From Hyphomonadaceae bacterium (GTDB lineage Bacteria; Pseudomonadota; Alphaproteobacteria; Caulobacterales; Hyphomonadaceae): a DNA stretch of 46,115 bases. Where the stretch lies: assembly GCA_028285145.1 (NCBI GenBank), contig JANQQC010000038.1:1-46115 (forward strand), in the 5' to 3' direction. Shown piece after piece: positions 17,337 to 25,108 of the stretch (position 1 is the stretch's first letter; every line of letters starts with the position of its first letter). The position numbers were made by a program, and so were the translations under genes. The notes beneath the pieces are model-generated. The model made no database searches, was not told the origin of the DNA, and saw only the letters and a program-made list of their open reading frames with translations.

Positions 17337-19052
17337 ATGTTCAGGGTGATCTCATTTTCGCTCGCCGCCGGTTTGGCGCTGGCCGCCTGTACAAGCACGG
17401 AGCCTGTGCCGCCGCCCGTGGCTGATCCTGCCACGGCGCGTACAATCAGCTCGGGCGAGCTTGTCGGTTATACCGATGCTGAAACGGGGGCTCATGCCTG
17501 GCGGTCTGTTCCGTTCGCCGCCCCTCCGGTTGGCGATCTGCGCTGGCGTGCGCCGCGCCCGGCCGCCGACTGGGAGGGAGCCCGCGAGGCGCTGGACCCT
17601 GCACCATGGTGCCCGCAGCTGACAAACGCGCTGGATGGCGACGATGTGGAGCCGGGCCAACTGGCCGGGCAAGAAGACTGTCTCTACCTGAACGTCTATG
17701 CGCCGAGCATGGACGCTGACACAGCTGCTGAAGCGGACCTGCCGGTCATGATGTGGATCCATGGCGGGTCCAACACGTGGGGCAGGGCGGATCAGTATAA
17801 TGGCGGCGTGCTGGCCGACCGGCATGATGTCATCGTGGTGGTCGTCCAGTACCGGCTCGGGCCGATGGGCTGGTTCGCCCATGAAAGCCTTAGGGAGTCG
17901 GCAGAAACGGCGGATGATGCATCGGCGAACTTCGGGACGCTGGATCAGATCGCCGCGCTTGAATGGATCCGGTCCAATATCGATGCCTTTGGCGGCGACG
18001 CTGACAATGTCACGATCTTCGGTGAGAGCGCCGGTGGTCACAATGTAGCGGCGCTGCTCGCATCGCCGCGCGCCGCTGGGCTTTTCCATCGCGCGGTGGT
18101 TCAGTCCGGCAGCTTCGCGTCCTGGCCATTGGACGATGCTGAGGTGACAGCGGATGAGAGCGCTCGATCGATTGCCGAACGCGTGACGGGCGATGCCATG
18201 GCGGATGCCGAGACGCTTCGCGCGATGGACATCAATGCGCTGTATGCCGCTTATGACACTGAGGAAGACTTCAACCTCCCGCGCATTATTGAGGACGGCG
18301 TCGTACTGCCGGATGACGCCATGATCGATGCGTTCGAGAACACCGCGACGTTCAATACCGTTCCCGTAATGACCGGGACCAACCGGGATGAGACCAAGCT
18401 GTTCAACTTGATGGATGAGCGGCTGATCAAGCAGGCCTGGGGGCAGTTTCCCAAGCCGCGCGATCCGGCCCTCTATGAGGGGCTGTCAAAGTATCAGAGC
18501 CTGATGTGGCGGGTTCGAGCGGTGGATGAACCCGCAAATGCGATGACAGAAGCCGGACATGCGGACGTTTATGCTTACCGTTTTGACTGGGATGAGGCGG
18601 GCAAGGTTTTCGTTTCGGATTTCTCGACCCTGCTGGGCGCGGGCCATGCGATTGAGATTCCGTTTGTGTTCGGCCGGTTCCAGTTTCTCGGTGATGCCGA
18701 CCGGTATGTCTTCACCAAGAAGAACGCGCCGGAGCGGACCGAGTTGTCAGACGCGATGATGTCCTACTGGGCGAACTTCGCGAAAACCGGCGCGCCCGGG
18801 CGGGGTGTTGATGGCGACCTGCCGGAATGGTCAGCCTGGACCGGTGCGCCTTCCGAGCCAACCCTGATGGTGTTCGACAGTACTTCTGATGGCGGTGTCC
18901 GCATGGAAGCTGGCGTTGAGAACGATGAGACTGTCGCTGCAAGCCTTGCTGCGGATCCGACCCTGGCCGAAGACGGGCGGCGGTGCATCGTGCATCAGGC
19001 GACCGAGCACTGGTGGCCGGCGGAGGGTCTCAACGCACCGCAGGAGTGTTGA
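17337..19052 (+). CDS. Type B carboxylesterase lipoprotein
   Basis: The 571-residue lipoprotein has signal MFRVISFSLAAGLALAAC with lipidated Cys18, followed by a carboxylesterase type B domain. Seen are EDCLYLNVYAP, the oxyanion-hole segment MMWIHGGSN, the nucleophile motif FGESAGGHN with Ser231, the acid in TGTNRDETKLF and the catalytic His in GAGHAIEIPFVFG. The length is usual for the family. It should hydrolyse esters in the periplasm or outer membrane; the substrate is unknown. The GGGAGG ribosome-binding site is buried in a 10-bp hairpin (17303-17332), so translation is probably conditional. The next gene starts 57 bases later. Confidence 0.95.
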   Translation: MFRVISFSLAAGLALAACTSTEPVPPPVADPATARTISSGELVGYTDAETGAHAWRSVPFAAPPVGDLRWRAPRPAADWEGAREALDPAPWCPQLTNALDGDDVEPGQLAGQEDCLYLNVYAPSMDADTAAEADLPVMMWIHGGSNTWGRADQYNGGVLADRHDVIVVVVQYRLGPMGWFAHESLRESAETADDASANFGTLDQIAALEWIRSNIDAFGGDADNVTIFGESAGGHNVAALLASPRAAGLFHRAVVQSGSFASWPLDDAEVTADESARSIAERVTGDAMADAETLRAMDINALYAAYDTEEDFNLPRIIEDGVVLPDDAMIDAFENTATFNTVPVMTGTNRDETKLFNLMDERLIKQAWGQFPKPRDPALYEGLSKYQSLMWRVRAVDEPANAMTEAGHADVYAYRFDWDEAGKVFVSDFSTLLGAGHAIEIPFVFGRFQFLGDADRYVFTKKNAPERTELSDAMMSYWANFAKTGAPGRGVDGDLPEWSAWTGAPSEPTLMVFDSTSDGGVRMEAGVENDETVAASLAADPTLAEDGRRCIVHQATEHWWPAEGLNAPQEC

Positions 19053-19109
19053 GCAGGGGGGCGCAAGAATCGGGTGGTTTGACGCACGCAAAGCCCTCAT
19101 CTTTGTCTC

Positions 19110-19997
19110 ATGACCAAGATGATGAGCTTCCCGATCCATGAACGCGCCGCTGCCTATGACCGCATGGCGGCCGCGCTTCGACAGTTAGGCGACACCTGGC
19201 GTGATTGGCCAGACCTTGCAGCCTGTGCGCAGGCCGTCGGCCTGTCGCCGTCGCATTTCCAGCGCGAATTCACACGCTGGGCCGGCATCAGCCCGAAACA
19301 GTTTCAGGCCGCACTAGCACATGCCGAGGCCGGTGACCTGTTGCGGCAGGGCGCGAGCGTTTTGGACGCGGCGCTGGAGACCGGTCTGTCGGGTCCGGGC
19401 CGACTGCATGATCTTTTTATTGCGCATGAAGGGCTCTCGCCGGGAGAAGCCAAGGCAGGCGGGGCCGGTGCAGACCTAACGATTGGGGCCGCACCGACGC
19501 CGTTCGGCACGGGTGTATTTCTGACGTCGCCGCGCGGTCTTGTTGGACTCGGCTTTGCCGATGATGGGGTGGATGAGAAGACCGGATTTGAGCACCCTGG
19601 CTACTCTCTGGAGCACACCTTCGCCGATATGACCGGGCGCTATCCGAATGCGGATATCCGCCGGGATGACGAGGAAGCGGCGGCATGGGCGCGCAAGGTT
19701 TTCGACAATGATGGACCGATTCCGGTCGCGCTATATGGAACGCCGTTCCGGCGTCAGATCTGGCGCGCCCTGCTTGATATCCCGGCGGGGGAGACATGGA
19801 CCTACAAGGCTGTGGCGGAGGCTGCTGGACACCCAAAAGCGGCGCGCGCAGCAGGCGCAGCTATCGGCGCAAACAACATCTCCTGGCTCATTCCATGCCA
19901 CCGGGCCTTGGCGGCGGACCGCAGGCTGCATAATTATCATTGGGGCGTGGCGCGCAAACGCGCCATGCTGACTTATGAAAAGGTGCACGCCGCCTGA
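19110..19997 (+). CDS. ada: Ada-like methylated-DNA-cysteine methyltransferase with AraC domain
   Basis: The 295-residue bifunctional protein has an AraC-type helix-turn-helix region (about 10-100, with SPSHFQREFTRWAGISPKQF), then an Ogt/AGT repair domain. The catalytic PCHR (LIPCHRAL) holds the acceptor cysteine for O6-alkylguanine or O4-alkylthymine, and GTPFRRQIWRALLDIPAGET plus NNISWLIPCHR are canonical. The N-terminal zinc domain that senses methylphosphotriesters in E. coli Ada is absent, so its own activation as a transcription factor cannot work as in E. coli. The start is the first ATG at 19110; no Shine-Dalgarno is seen, and ATGs at 19119/19122 are possible. Confidence 0.93.
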   Translation: MTKMMSFPIHERAAAYDRMAAALRQLGDTWRDWPDLAACAQAVGLSPSHFQREFTRWAGISPKQFQAALAHAEAGDLLRQGASVLDAALETGLSGPGRLHDLFIAHEGLSPGEAKAGGAGADLTIGAAPTPFGTGVFLTSPRGLVGLGFADDGVDEKTGFEHPGYSLEHTFADMTGRYPNADIRRDDEEAAAWARKVFDNDGPIPVALYGTPFRRQIWRALLDIPAGETWTYKAVAEAAGHPKAARAAGAAIGANNISWLIPCHRALAADRRLHNYHWGVARKRAMLTYEKVHAA

Positions 19998-20015
19998 CGA
20001 AGCCAAGGAGCCGTT

Positions 20016-20489
20016 ATGCGTGTTGAGACTGTGATCCTACTCGCTGCGCTTGGCTTTGCTGTCTGGGGCGCTCTTTTGGCCTGGCGCTGGAAGTCCACGC
20101 GAGACTTCGCGCCGCAGGTCTACGCGGCCAAGCGCAAGGATGGTGAACTGGCCGCTCATGTGGACGAGGCGGATTTTGTCGAGTCGTATATGCGGGCTGA
20201 GGCACCGCGCGCCCCGCTTTACTTTTTTGCGACGGCGCTGGTGACGACGATTTCGATCCCACCGCTCATGGGCGCGTTCTCATGGATCTGGCACCAGATC
20301 TGGCTCGCCGCCGGACAATATGAGCCCGCTGCTGTCGGGCGGATGGTGCATACGTTCGGTCTGTTCGTGTTTTCCATGCTGGTGATGATCGGCCTGCTGG
20401 CGCTAGCCATGCGGCGCTACCATCTCTCCGCGCCGCCGGACCTGAAGAACGCCATCAAGCATCTCAACGAAAAGGCGAACGCAGTATGA
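20016..20489 (+). CDS. Small polytopic membrane protein, function unknown
   Basis: The 157-residue protein has three predicted membrane segments (about 4-24, 70-92 and 112-135). The first cytoplasmic loop is charged (KSTRDFAPQVYAAKRKDGEL ... VDEADFVESYMRAEAPRAP), and a short Lys-rich tail follows. AAGGAG precedes the ATG. Its stop overlaps the start of the glyoxalase gene (ATGA), so the two are translationally coupled. The pairing with a glyoxalase-fold gene is the only functional clue; I do not recognise the family. Confidence 0.78.
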   Translation: MRVETVILLAALGFAVWGALLAWRWKSTRDFAPQVYAAKRKDGELAAHVDEADFVESYMRAEAPRAPLYFFATALVTTISIPPLMGAFSWIWHQIWLAAGQYEPAAVGRMVHTFGLFVFSMLVMIGLLALAMRRYHLSAPPDLKNAIKHLNEKANAV

Positions 20490-20956
20490 GTATCGAATTT
20501 CTCCACACCATGGTGCGGGTCACCGACATCGATGCGAGCCTGAAATTCTATTGCCACGGGCTCGGCTTGAAAGAAGTGCGCCGGGTCGACAATGAGAGCG
20601 GGCGATTCACGCTGATTTTTCTGGCCAGCGAAGAAGACATGAAGCGCGAAGGTGTCGACCGCGAAGGGAAGGGACTGCCGGCCGGGTTACCCATGATCGA
20701 GCTGACCCATAACTGGGATCCGGAAGACTATGGCGGCGGTCGGAACTTCGGGCATATGGCCTATCGCGTGGATGATATCTACGGGGCCTGCGAACGCCTT
20801 CAGGGACTTGGCGTCACGATCAATCGCCCACCGCGCGACGGGTACATGGCCTTTGTCCGATCACCGGACAACATCTCCATTGAGCTGTTGCAAAAAGGCG
20901 ATGCGTTGCCGCCAAAGGAGCCATGGGCCTCGGCCGAGAATATCGGCGAGTGGTAG
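20486..20956 (+). CDS. Glyoxalase I-like VOC metalloenzyme
   Basis: The 156-residue vicinal-oxygen-chelate protein resembles lactoylglutathione lyase. The four metal-ligand positions of glyoxalase I are present: His in LHTMVRV (residue 7), Glu in MIELTHNW, His in NFGHMAY and Glu in ISIELLQ. DIDASLKFYCHGLGLKE at the N-terminus is the usual glyoxalase start. It is expected to isomerise the hemithioacetal of methylglyoxal and glutathione. It overlaps the membrane protein gene by 4 bases, and the AraC-type regulator begins 6 bases after its stop, so all three are likely one transcript. Confidence 0.92.
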   Translation: MSIEFLHTMVRVTDIDASLKFYCHGLGLKEVRRVDNESGRFTLIFLASEEDMKREGVDREGKGLPAGLPMIELTHNWDPEDYGGGRNFGHMAYRVDDIYGACERLQGLGVTINRPPRDGYMAFVRSPDNISIELLQKGDALPPKEPWASAENIGEW

Positions 20957-20962
20957 ACGCCG

Positions 20963-21997
20963 ATGACGGGCGCGGTCTTCGCTGAGCTGATGATCCGCGC
21001 CGGGGCCGCGGGCATCCTGCTCATGATGGCCATCATGCATGCGACCCGCGGGACCGGGTTCTCGATTGAACGGATCGCGGCGCTCTTCGAATTCGGCACA
21101 GCTGTTTATGTCGTCGTGTCCGGCCCGGCGACCTGGGACCTGCTCGGCCCGGTACATCCATTCTTCTGGATGACGGCCACCTTCAATTCCGTCTTTTTCT
21201 GGTGGCTGGCAACAGCACTGTTCGACGATGATTTCCGATGGGAGCCATGGCGCCTCGCACCGGCGGTCTTTCTTCTTGGAACGGTTATCTGGCGCTTTCA
21301 GACCGGTGCGCCGGACCCGTTTTGGCTGACTCTGATACACCAGCTTCTCGTTGTTTCGATGATGCTGCATGCGATCTGGCTGGCTCTCTCCCATCGGGAG
21401 GAGGATCTGGTGGAGCCGCGCCGCCGATTCCGCATTGTCTTTGCCTTCGCGGTAGGACTGTTTGGGGCGGTGATTGCCGTCGGCGAACTTGCCTTCGGGC
21501 AGGAGCCGTGGGGCTGGCTGACTCTGGTGCACGCCATTGGGTTGGCTGGTTTTGTCATGGTTTTCGGTTTGTGGATCCTGCAACCGAAAGACGTGTTTCA
21601 GATGGCTGCGGCGGAAGCGCCTGCGGCGCGGCGGTCCGGTCCTTCACTGGCCGATCAGCATGAACTCGATAGGTTGCAGGCCCTCATGGATGAGGGCGTT
21701 TACCGGGTTGAGGGGCTCACCGTGGCCCGGCTTGCCGATCAGGTAGGTGTGCCGGAACATCGGCTGCGGCAGCTCATAAATGGGTCGCTTGGATTCCGCA
21801 ACTTCACGGCCTTCCTTAACGAGCGTCGCATCGAAGAGGCCAAGACCCTTCTGTCCGATCCGGCCAATGCCCGCCGGCAAATCCTGCAGATTGCGCTCGA
21901 TCTCGGTTATGGCTCGGTCGGGCCGTTCAACCGGGCGTTCAAGGATAAGGTTGGCCAGACCCCAACGGCGTATCGCAAGGCCGCGCTCGGCGAATAG
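20963..21997 (+). CDS. Membrane-bound AraC-family transcription regulator
   Basis: The 344-residue regulator has about seven hydrophobic helices in the first 210 residues, followed by a cytoplasmic AraC-type DNA-binding domain (about 235-340) with LTVARLADQVGVPEHRLRQL and the second helix-turn-helix QIALDLGYGSVGPFNRAFKD. This architecture suggests direct sensing of a membrane or lipid signal. It is 6 bases after the glyoxalase gene and immediately upstream of the desaturase fusion. The paired motif TTTTGAA-N9-CTGATTTC at 22008 and 23437 is a candidate binding site; that link is inference. Confidence 0.92.
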   Translation: MTGAVFAELMIRAGAAGILLMMAIMHATRGTGFSIERIAALFEFGTAVYVVVSGPATWDLLGPVHPFFWMTATFNSVFFWWLATALFDDDFRWEPWRLAPAVFLLGTVIWRFQTGAPDPFWLTLIHQLLVVSMMLHAIWLALSHREEDLVEPRRRFRIVFAFAVGLFGAVIAVGELAFGQEPWGWLTLVHAIGLAGFVMVFGLWILQPKDVFQMAAAEAPAARRSGPSLADQHELDRLQALMDEGVYRVEGLTVARLADQVGVPEHRLRQLINGSLGFRNFTAFLNERRIEEAKTLLSDPANARRQILQIALDLGYGSVGPFNRAFKDKVGQTPTAYRKAALGE

Positions 21998-22007
21998 GGC
22001 TCGCCGA

Positions 22008-22031
22008 TTTTGAAAATGATTGGCTGATTTC
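22008..22031 (+). promoter_or_regulatory. Shared 24-base motif, copy 1 (upstream of desaturase fusion)
   Basis: TTTTGAA-N9-CTGATTTC begins 11 bases after the AraC-type stop codon and ends 85 bases before the desaturase start. An identically spaced copy lies at 23437-23460 upstream of the 41-residue peptide. Fifteen of 24 positions are identical, in two blocks, as expected for a bipartite regulator or alternative sigma site. Confidence 0.5.
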
Positions 22032-22116
22032 CGCTGTTTTTCGGCGGATTCGAAACTGGCGAGACCCTGACCGGGTCCACCGGCGAACTGTTCCTGTCAA
22101 CACGCAGGAGGCCGGT

Positions 22117-23361
22117 ATGCCGGATTTTCAAACCTATCTTTCGCTTGCCACTGAAGCTGCGCCCAGCATCTTCATGAGCGACCTTGTCCGCTATGTCGTT
22201 GGGGCAGGCGGTGTATTCCTGATTGTGAACGCGCTCTTGTCCCGTGCGCTGGCCGGGCGTCGCATCCGCGATCACCGGCCGGGATTCGATCAGGTGCGGC
22301 GTGAGCTGATCGCCAGCTTGCGAACGGTGCTGATCTTTTCAGGCGTCGGTTTTCTGATCTGGACGAGCCTGACGCTCGGCATCAGTCAGGTCTATGAGGA
22401 CCCTGCCGAGAAGGGCTGGCTCTGGTTCTGGGTGTCGACCGCCATATTGATCATTGGCCATGATGCCTGGTTCTACTGGACCCACCGGGTCATGCATCAC
22501 CCTAAGCTGTTTCGCCGGTTTCACAGCCTGCATCACAGATCGAATAATCCGACACCTTTCACGTCTTATGCTTTCGATTGGAGGGAGGCGGTGATCAATG
22601 GGCTCTACCTGCTACTGATCGGCCTGATCCTGCCGGTATCGTTCCTCGCAGCATTCATTTTCACGGCCCATATGATGATCCGTAACGCGATCGGTCATTG
22701 CGGATATGAGCTGTTTCCGCGCACGGCTTCAGGCCGGCCATTGTTCGACTGGATGACGACGGTGACCCATCACGACTTGCACCATGCGGAGGCGGGCTGG
22801 AATTACGGATTCTACTTCACTTTCTGGGATCGGCTGATGGGCACGGAACATCCGGATTATCATGACCGTTTCGCAGCGGCCGTCCGGCGTCCGCGAAAGA
22901 GCAGGGATGCAGACAGGACCGTTGAGCCGGCGGCGCTTGGGCTTGTTGCGCTGATCTCACTGATCGCGGCCGGTGTTGCGGTTGCGCCAGTGGCGGAGGC
23001 TGACCCTGCGCCCATTGAACAGATTGGCGGCGAATGGGCCTCTGAAGGCTACGGCGTCGTCGTGCAGATGGGCCCGTGCGCGGAAAACACCGACACGCTT
23101 TGCGGTGAACTGGTCTGGGCCTGGGACCCTGCCGATGTCCCTGTGGAGGTCATCGGCGCGCCGATGCTCTGGGGCTTTTCCTTTCGTGATGGTGCCTGGC
23201 GGGAGGGCCGACTGCTCAACCCTGAAGATGGCCGGGTCTATCGAGGCTCGATCACGCAACGCTCAAATGACCTGCTTGACCTTCAAGGCTGCGCGGCCCG
23301 GATCTTCTGCCAGACCCAGACATGGCGGCGACTATCGAGCCTGCCTCATATCGGTCACTGA
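22117..23361 (+). CDS. Sterol desaturase/fatty acid hydroxylase fused to DUF2147
   Basis: The 414-residue fusion has an N-terminal integral-membrane di-iron hydroxylase of the sterol desaturase family. It carries the eight-histidine pattern: GHDAWFYWTHRVMHH, RRFHSLHHRS and VTHHDLHHAEAGWNYGFYF, between several membrane helices. After one further membrane segment (about 275-290) comes a DUF2147 domain (about 300-412) with GGEWASEGYGVVVQ, LCGELVWAW, NPEDGRVYRGSI and LQGCAARIFCQTQTWRR. DUF2147 is usually a separate secreted protein, so the fusion would place it on the periplasmic side next to a lipid hydroxylase. AGGAGG precedes the ATG. A UUCG-loop terminator follows. Confidence 0.93.
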   Translation: MPDFQTYLSLATEAAPSIFMSDLVRYVVGAGGVFLIVNALLSRALAGRRIRDHRPGFDQVRRELIASLRTVLIFSGVGFLIWTSLTLGISQVYEDPAEKGWLWFWVSTAILIIGHDAWFYWTHRVMHHPKLFRRFHSLHHRSNNPTPFTSYAFDWREAVINGLYLLLIGLILPVSFLAAFIFTAHMMIRNAIGHCGYELFPRTASGRPLFDWMTTVTHHDLHHAEAGWNYGFYFTFWDRLMGTEHPDYHDRFAAAVRRPRKSRDADRTVEPAALGLVALISLIAAGVAVAPVAEADPAPIEQIGGEWASEGYGVVVQMGPCAENTDTLCGELVWAWDPADVPVEVIGAPMLWGFSFRDGAWREGRLLNPEDGRVYRGSITQRSNDLLDLQGCAARIFCQTQTWRRLSSLPHIGH

Positions 23362-23387
23362 GCCCGTCATACCGTTCACTCCACCTC

Positions 23388-23414
23388 GGGCGGCTTCGGT
23401 CGCTCACTTTTTTT
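23388..23414 (+). terminator. UUCG-tetraloop intrinsic terminator
   Basis: GGGCGGC and GTCGCTC pair over 7 bp (two G-U) around a TTCG loop closed by C-G. Two bases later come seven T. It ends the desaturase transcript and isolates the small gene that follows. Confidence 0.85.
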
Positions 23415-23436
23415 GATTCTGGAAAAGACTGATCGG

Positions 23437-23460
23437 TTTTGAAGGAATGGCCCTGATTTC
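23437..23460 (+). promoter_or_regulatory. Shared 24-base motif, copy 2 (upstream of 41-residue peptide)
   Basis: TTTTGAA-N9-CTGATTTC, the second copy of the motif at 22008-22031, lies between the desaturase terminator and the small gene, 64 bases before its ATG. Because the terminator precedes it, this copy is the natural place for the peptide's own promoter or operator. Confidence 0.5.
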
Positions 23461-23524
23461 GAAATCGACGAGATGATCGTGAGTGTCCCCGGCAGGTTGG
23501 CTCCATCAACCAAAGGAGACTCAC

Positions 23525-23650
23525 ATGTTGATCGCATCATCCAACTCATCCCGCTCGCTCGCTTCGAAAATCACAGAACCCATGCTGATGGTCTTGCTAA
23601 GCGTCGCGATTTTCGCCGGGACGATCGTCACGCTCGCGCCGGTCGCATGA
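23525..23650 (+). CDS. 41-residue single-pass membrane peptide
   Basis: This small open frame was found by eye. AAAGGAG sits 6 bases before ATG, which is near-ideal. The peptide has a Ser-rich polar N-terminus (MLIASSNSSRSLASKITEP) and one membrane helix (about 20-38, MLMVLLSVAIFAGTIVTLA), ending two residues later. It has a terminator-isolated upstream region bearing the same motif as the desaturase fusion. Its TGA is directly followed by the stop of the convergent histidine kinase gene, with no spare base. No family is recognised; a small regulator or subunit of a membrane enzyme is a guess. The call rests on ribosome-binding site, frame, hydrophobic pattern and regulatory context. Confidence 0.65.
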   Translation: MLIASSNSSRSLASKITEPMLMVLLSVAIFAGTIVTLAPVA

Positions 23651-25093
23651 TCAGGTGTCGGCGGCGGCCTTTGCCAACTGAAATTTGATGGTGAAGGCCG
23701 TTCCCTCCGGGCCTGTCGACTTCAGGGACAGGTCCCCGCCCATCGCACGGGCGAGATCTCTAGCAATGACAAGGCCGAGCCCGGTGCCATCCCGTTTGGA
23801 GGAGCTTGCAAAGGCTTTGAAGAGATTGTCCCGCGCCTTTTCCGGCAGGCCGGGGCCAGTATCGGAAATGGTCAGCGTGTCGCGATCGAAGTGCGCCCGG
23901 ATTGACCCCTCTCCATTCATCGCCTGAGCCGCATTGCGCATCAGATTGACGGCGATGCGGTGCAGATGATCGGGGTCGGCCTCGGCTAGCGTGCCCGCCG
24001 GAACCTCATTCTTGCAGATCACATTCGGGAAGGGGGCGAGCGCTTCGCTACCCGCATCTTCGAGACAGACATGCAGGTCGACGGTCTGCAGGTTGGCTTT
24101 CGGCGTGTCGGCCTTGCCGTATTGCAGCGTGTCTGTGGCGAGGTTGATCGCCCGCTCCAGGGCTCGCTCCATACGGGGCAGGGCTTTCTTCACGCGAGGG
24201 TCTTCCGACCGGCCAAGACCATCGGACACAAGCTGTGCGGTGGCGAGCGAGTTGCGCAGGTCGTGATTGATCTTGGCGACCGCTTCGCCGAGTTCAGCAA
24301 GACGCTGGCGCTGGCGGAAACTGTCGGACACCGCTTCTTCCATATCAGCGAGGGCGTTCTGGGCCCGCCCGATCTCGTCGCGTCTTTGCGTCGAGCGCAG
24401 CCGCCGCGTCCAGCCGCCCGGATCATCACGGAATTGCTCCACAGAGTTCGTAATTCGACGGACAGGACGCACGACCGTGAAGACAAGTAAGAGGAAGATC
24501 AGCGTGCCTGCGACGAAGGAGATGATCAGAGAGAGCAGGATGATGCGGTGGCAATAGGCAATGAGCTCTTCGCGCAGCGGCGCTTCGGGGACCACCACTT
24601 CGATCAGCCGGTCTGGCGTGGAGCCTTCCGCGCGAATGATCAGCGTGCGCTCTTCCGTGTTCATGAACGCATCAATAGTCGCGCCCATGGACGCGAACAG
24701 CCGGCGTTGCCGCAGGTCAATGGATTTCATTTCGCCCGTGATCGGCACCCGTGGGGCGAGCAGCTGGACGCGGGTCTCGTTCTCGATCTCTGCGACCGCA
24801 AGAACCTCGGCGCTCGCCAGCAATTCCGAAGAAAGCTGATCTGAGACCATGCGGCTGGGTGCGGCATCGAGGGCAAGGGCCGCGACGCGGGCCGCCTGCA
24901 CGCGCTCGGTGAGCCACTCCCACCGGAACGCAGCAGCGCTTGGAATGAAGATGATCGTCTCAATGATCAGGACGGCGGCAATCGTGATTGCGAACAGGCG
25001 CAGAGATAGGCCATGCCGCCAGCTCCGGGCGACCGGGACCTGCGCCGTCTCTGAAGCGGCAACCACTACCGGCGAGTCAGGCTCTTGCGTCAC
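23651..25093 (-). CDS. Sensor histidine kinase
   Basis: The 480-residue membrane kinase has membrane helices at about 31-51 and 183-208 flanking a periplasmic sensor of about 130 residues. A HAMP-like region (VRPVRRITNSVEQF) and a dimerisation helix with phospho-acceptor H277 (KINHDLRNSLA) follow. The ATPase domain has the N box NLMRNAAQAM, G1 DTGPGLPE, F box LFKAFASS and G2 GTGLGLVIARDLA. The start is GTG at 25093, with only a weak ribosome-binding site and 15 bases after the flavoprotein stop. It is the last gene of the DUF547-TVP38-flavoprotein operon. No response regulator is beside it, so its partner is elsewhere. Confidence 0.95.
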   Translation of the reverse strand: MTQEPDSPVVVAASETAQVPVARSWRHGLSLRLFAITIAAVLIIETIIFIPSAAAFRWEWLTERVQAARVAALALDAAPSRMVSDQLSSELLASAEVLAVAEIENETRVQLLAPRVPITGEMKSIDLRQRRLFASMGATIDAFMNTEERTLIIRAEGSTPDRLIEVVVPEAPLREELIAYCHRIILLSLIISFVAGTLIFLLLVFTVVRPVRRITNSVEQFRDDPGGWTRRLRSTQRRDEIGRAQNALADMEEAVSDSFRQRQRLAELGEAVAKINHDLRNSLATAQLVSDGLGRSEDPRVKKALPRMERALERAINLATDTLQYGKADTPKANLQTVDLHVCLEDAGSEALAPFPNVICKNEVPAGTLAEADPDHLHRIAVNLMRNAAQAMNGEGSIRAHFDRDTLTISDTGPGLPEKARDNLFKAFASSSKRDGTGLGLVIARDLARAMGGDLSLKSTGPEGTAFTIKFQLAKAAADT

Positions 25094-25108
25094 CTGCTCG
25101 GGAATAAG

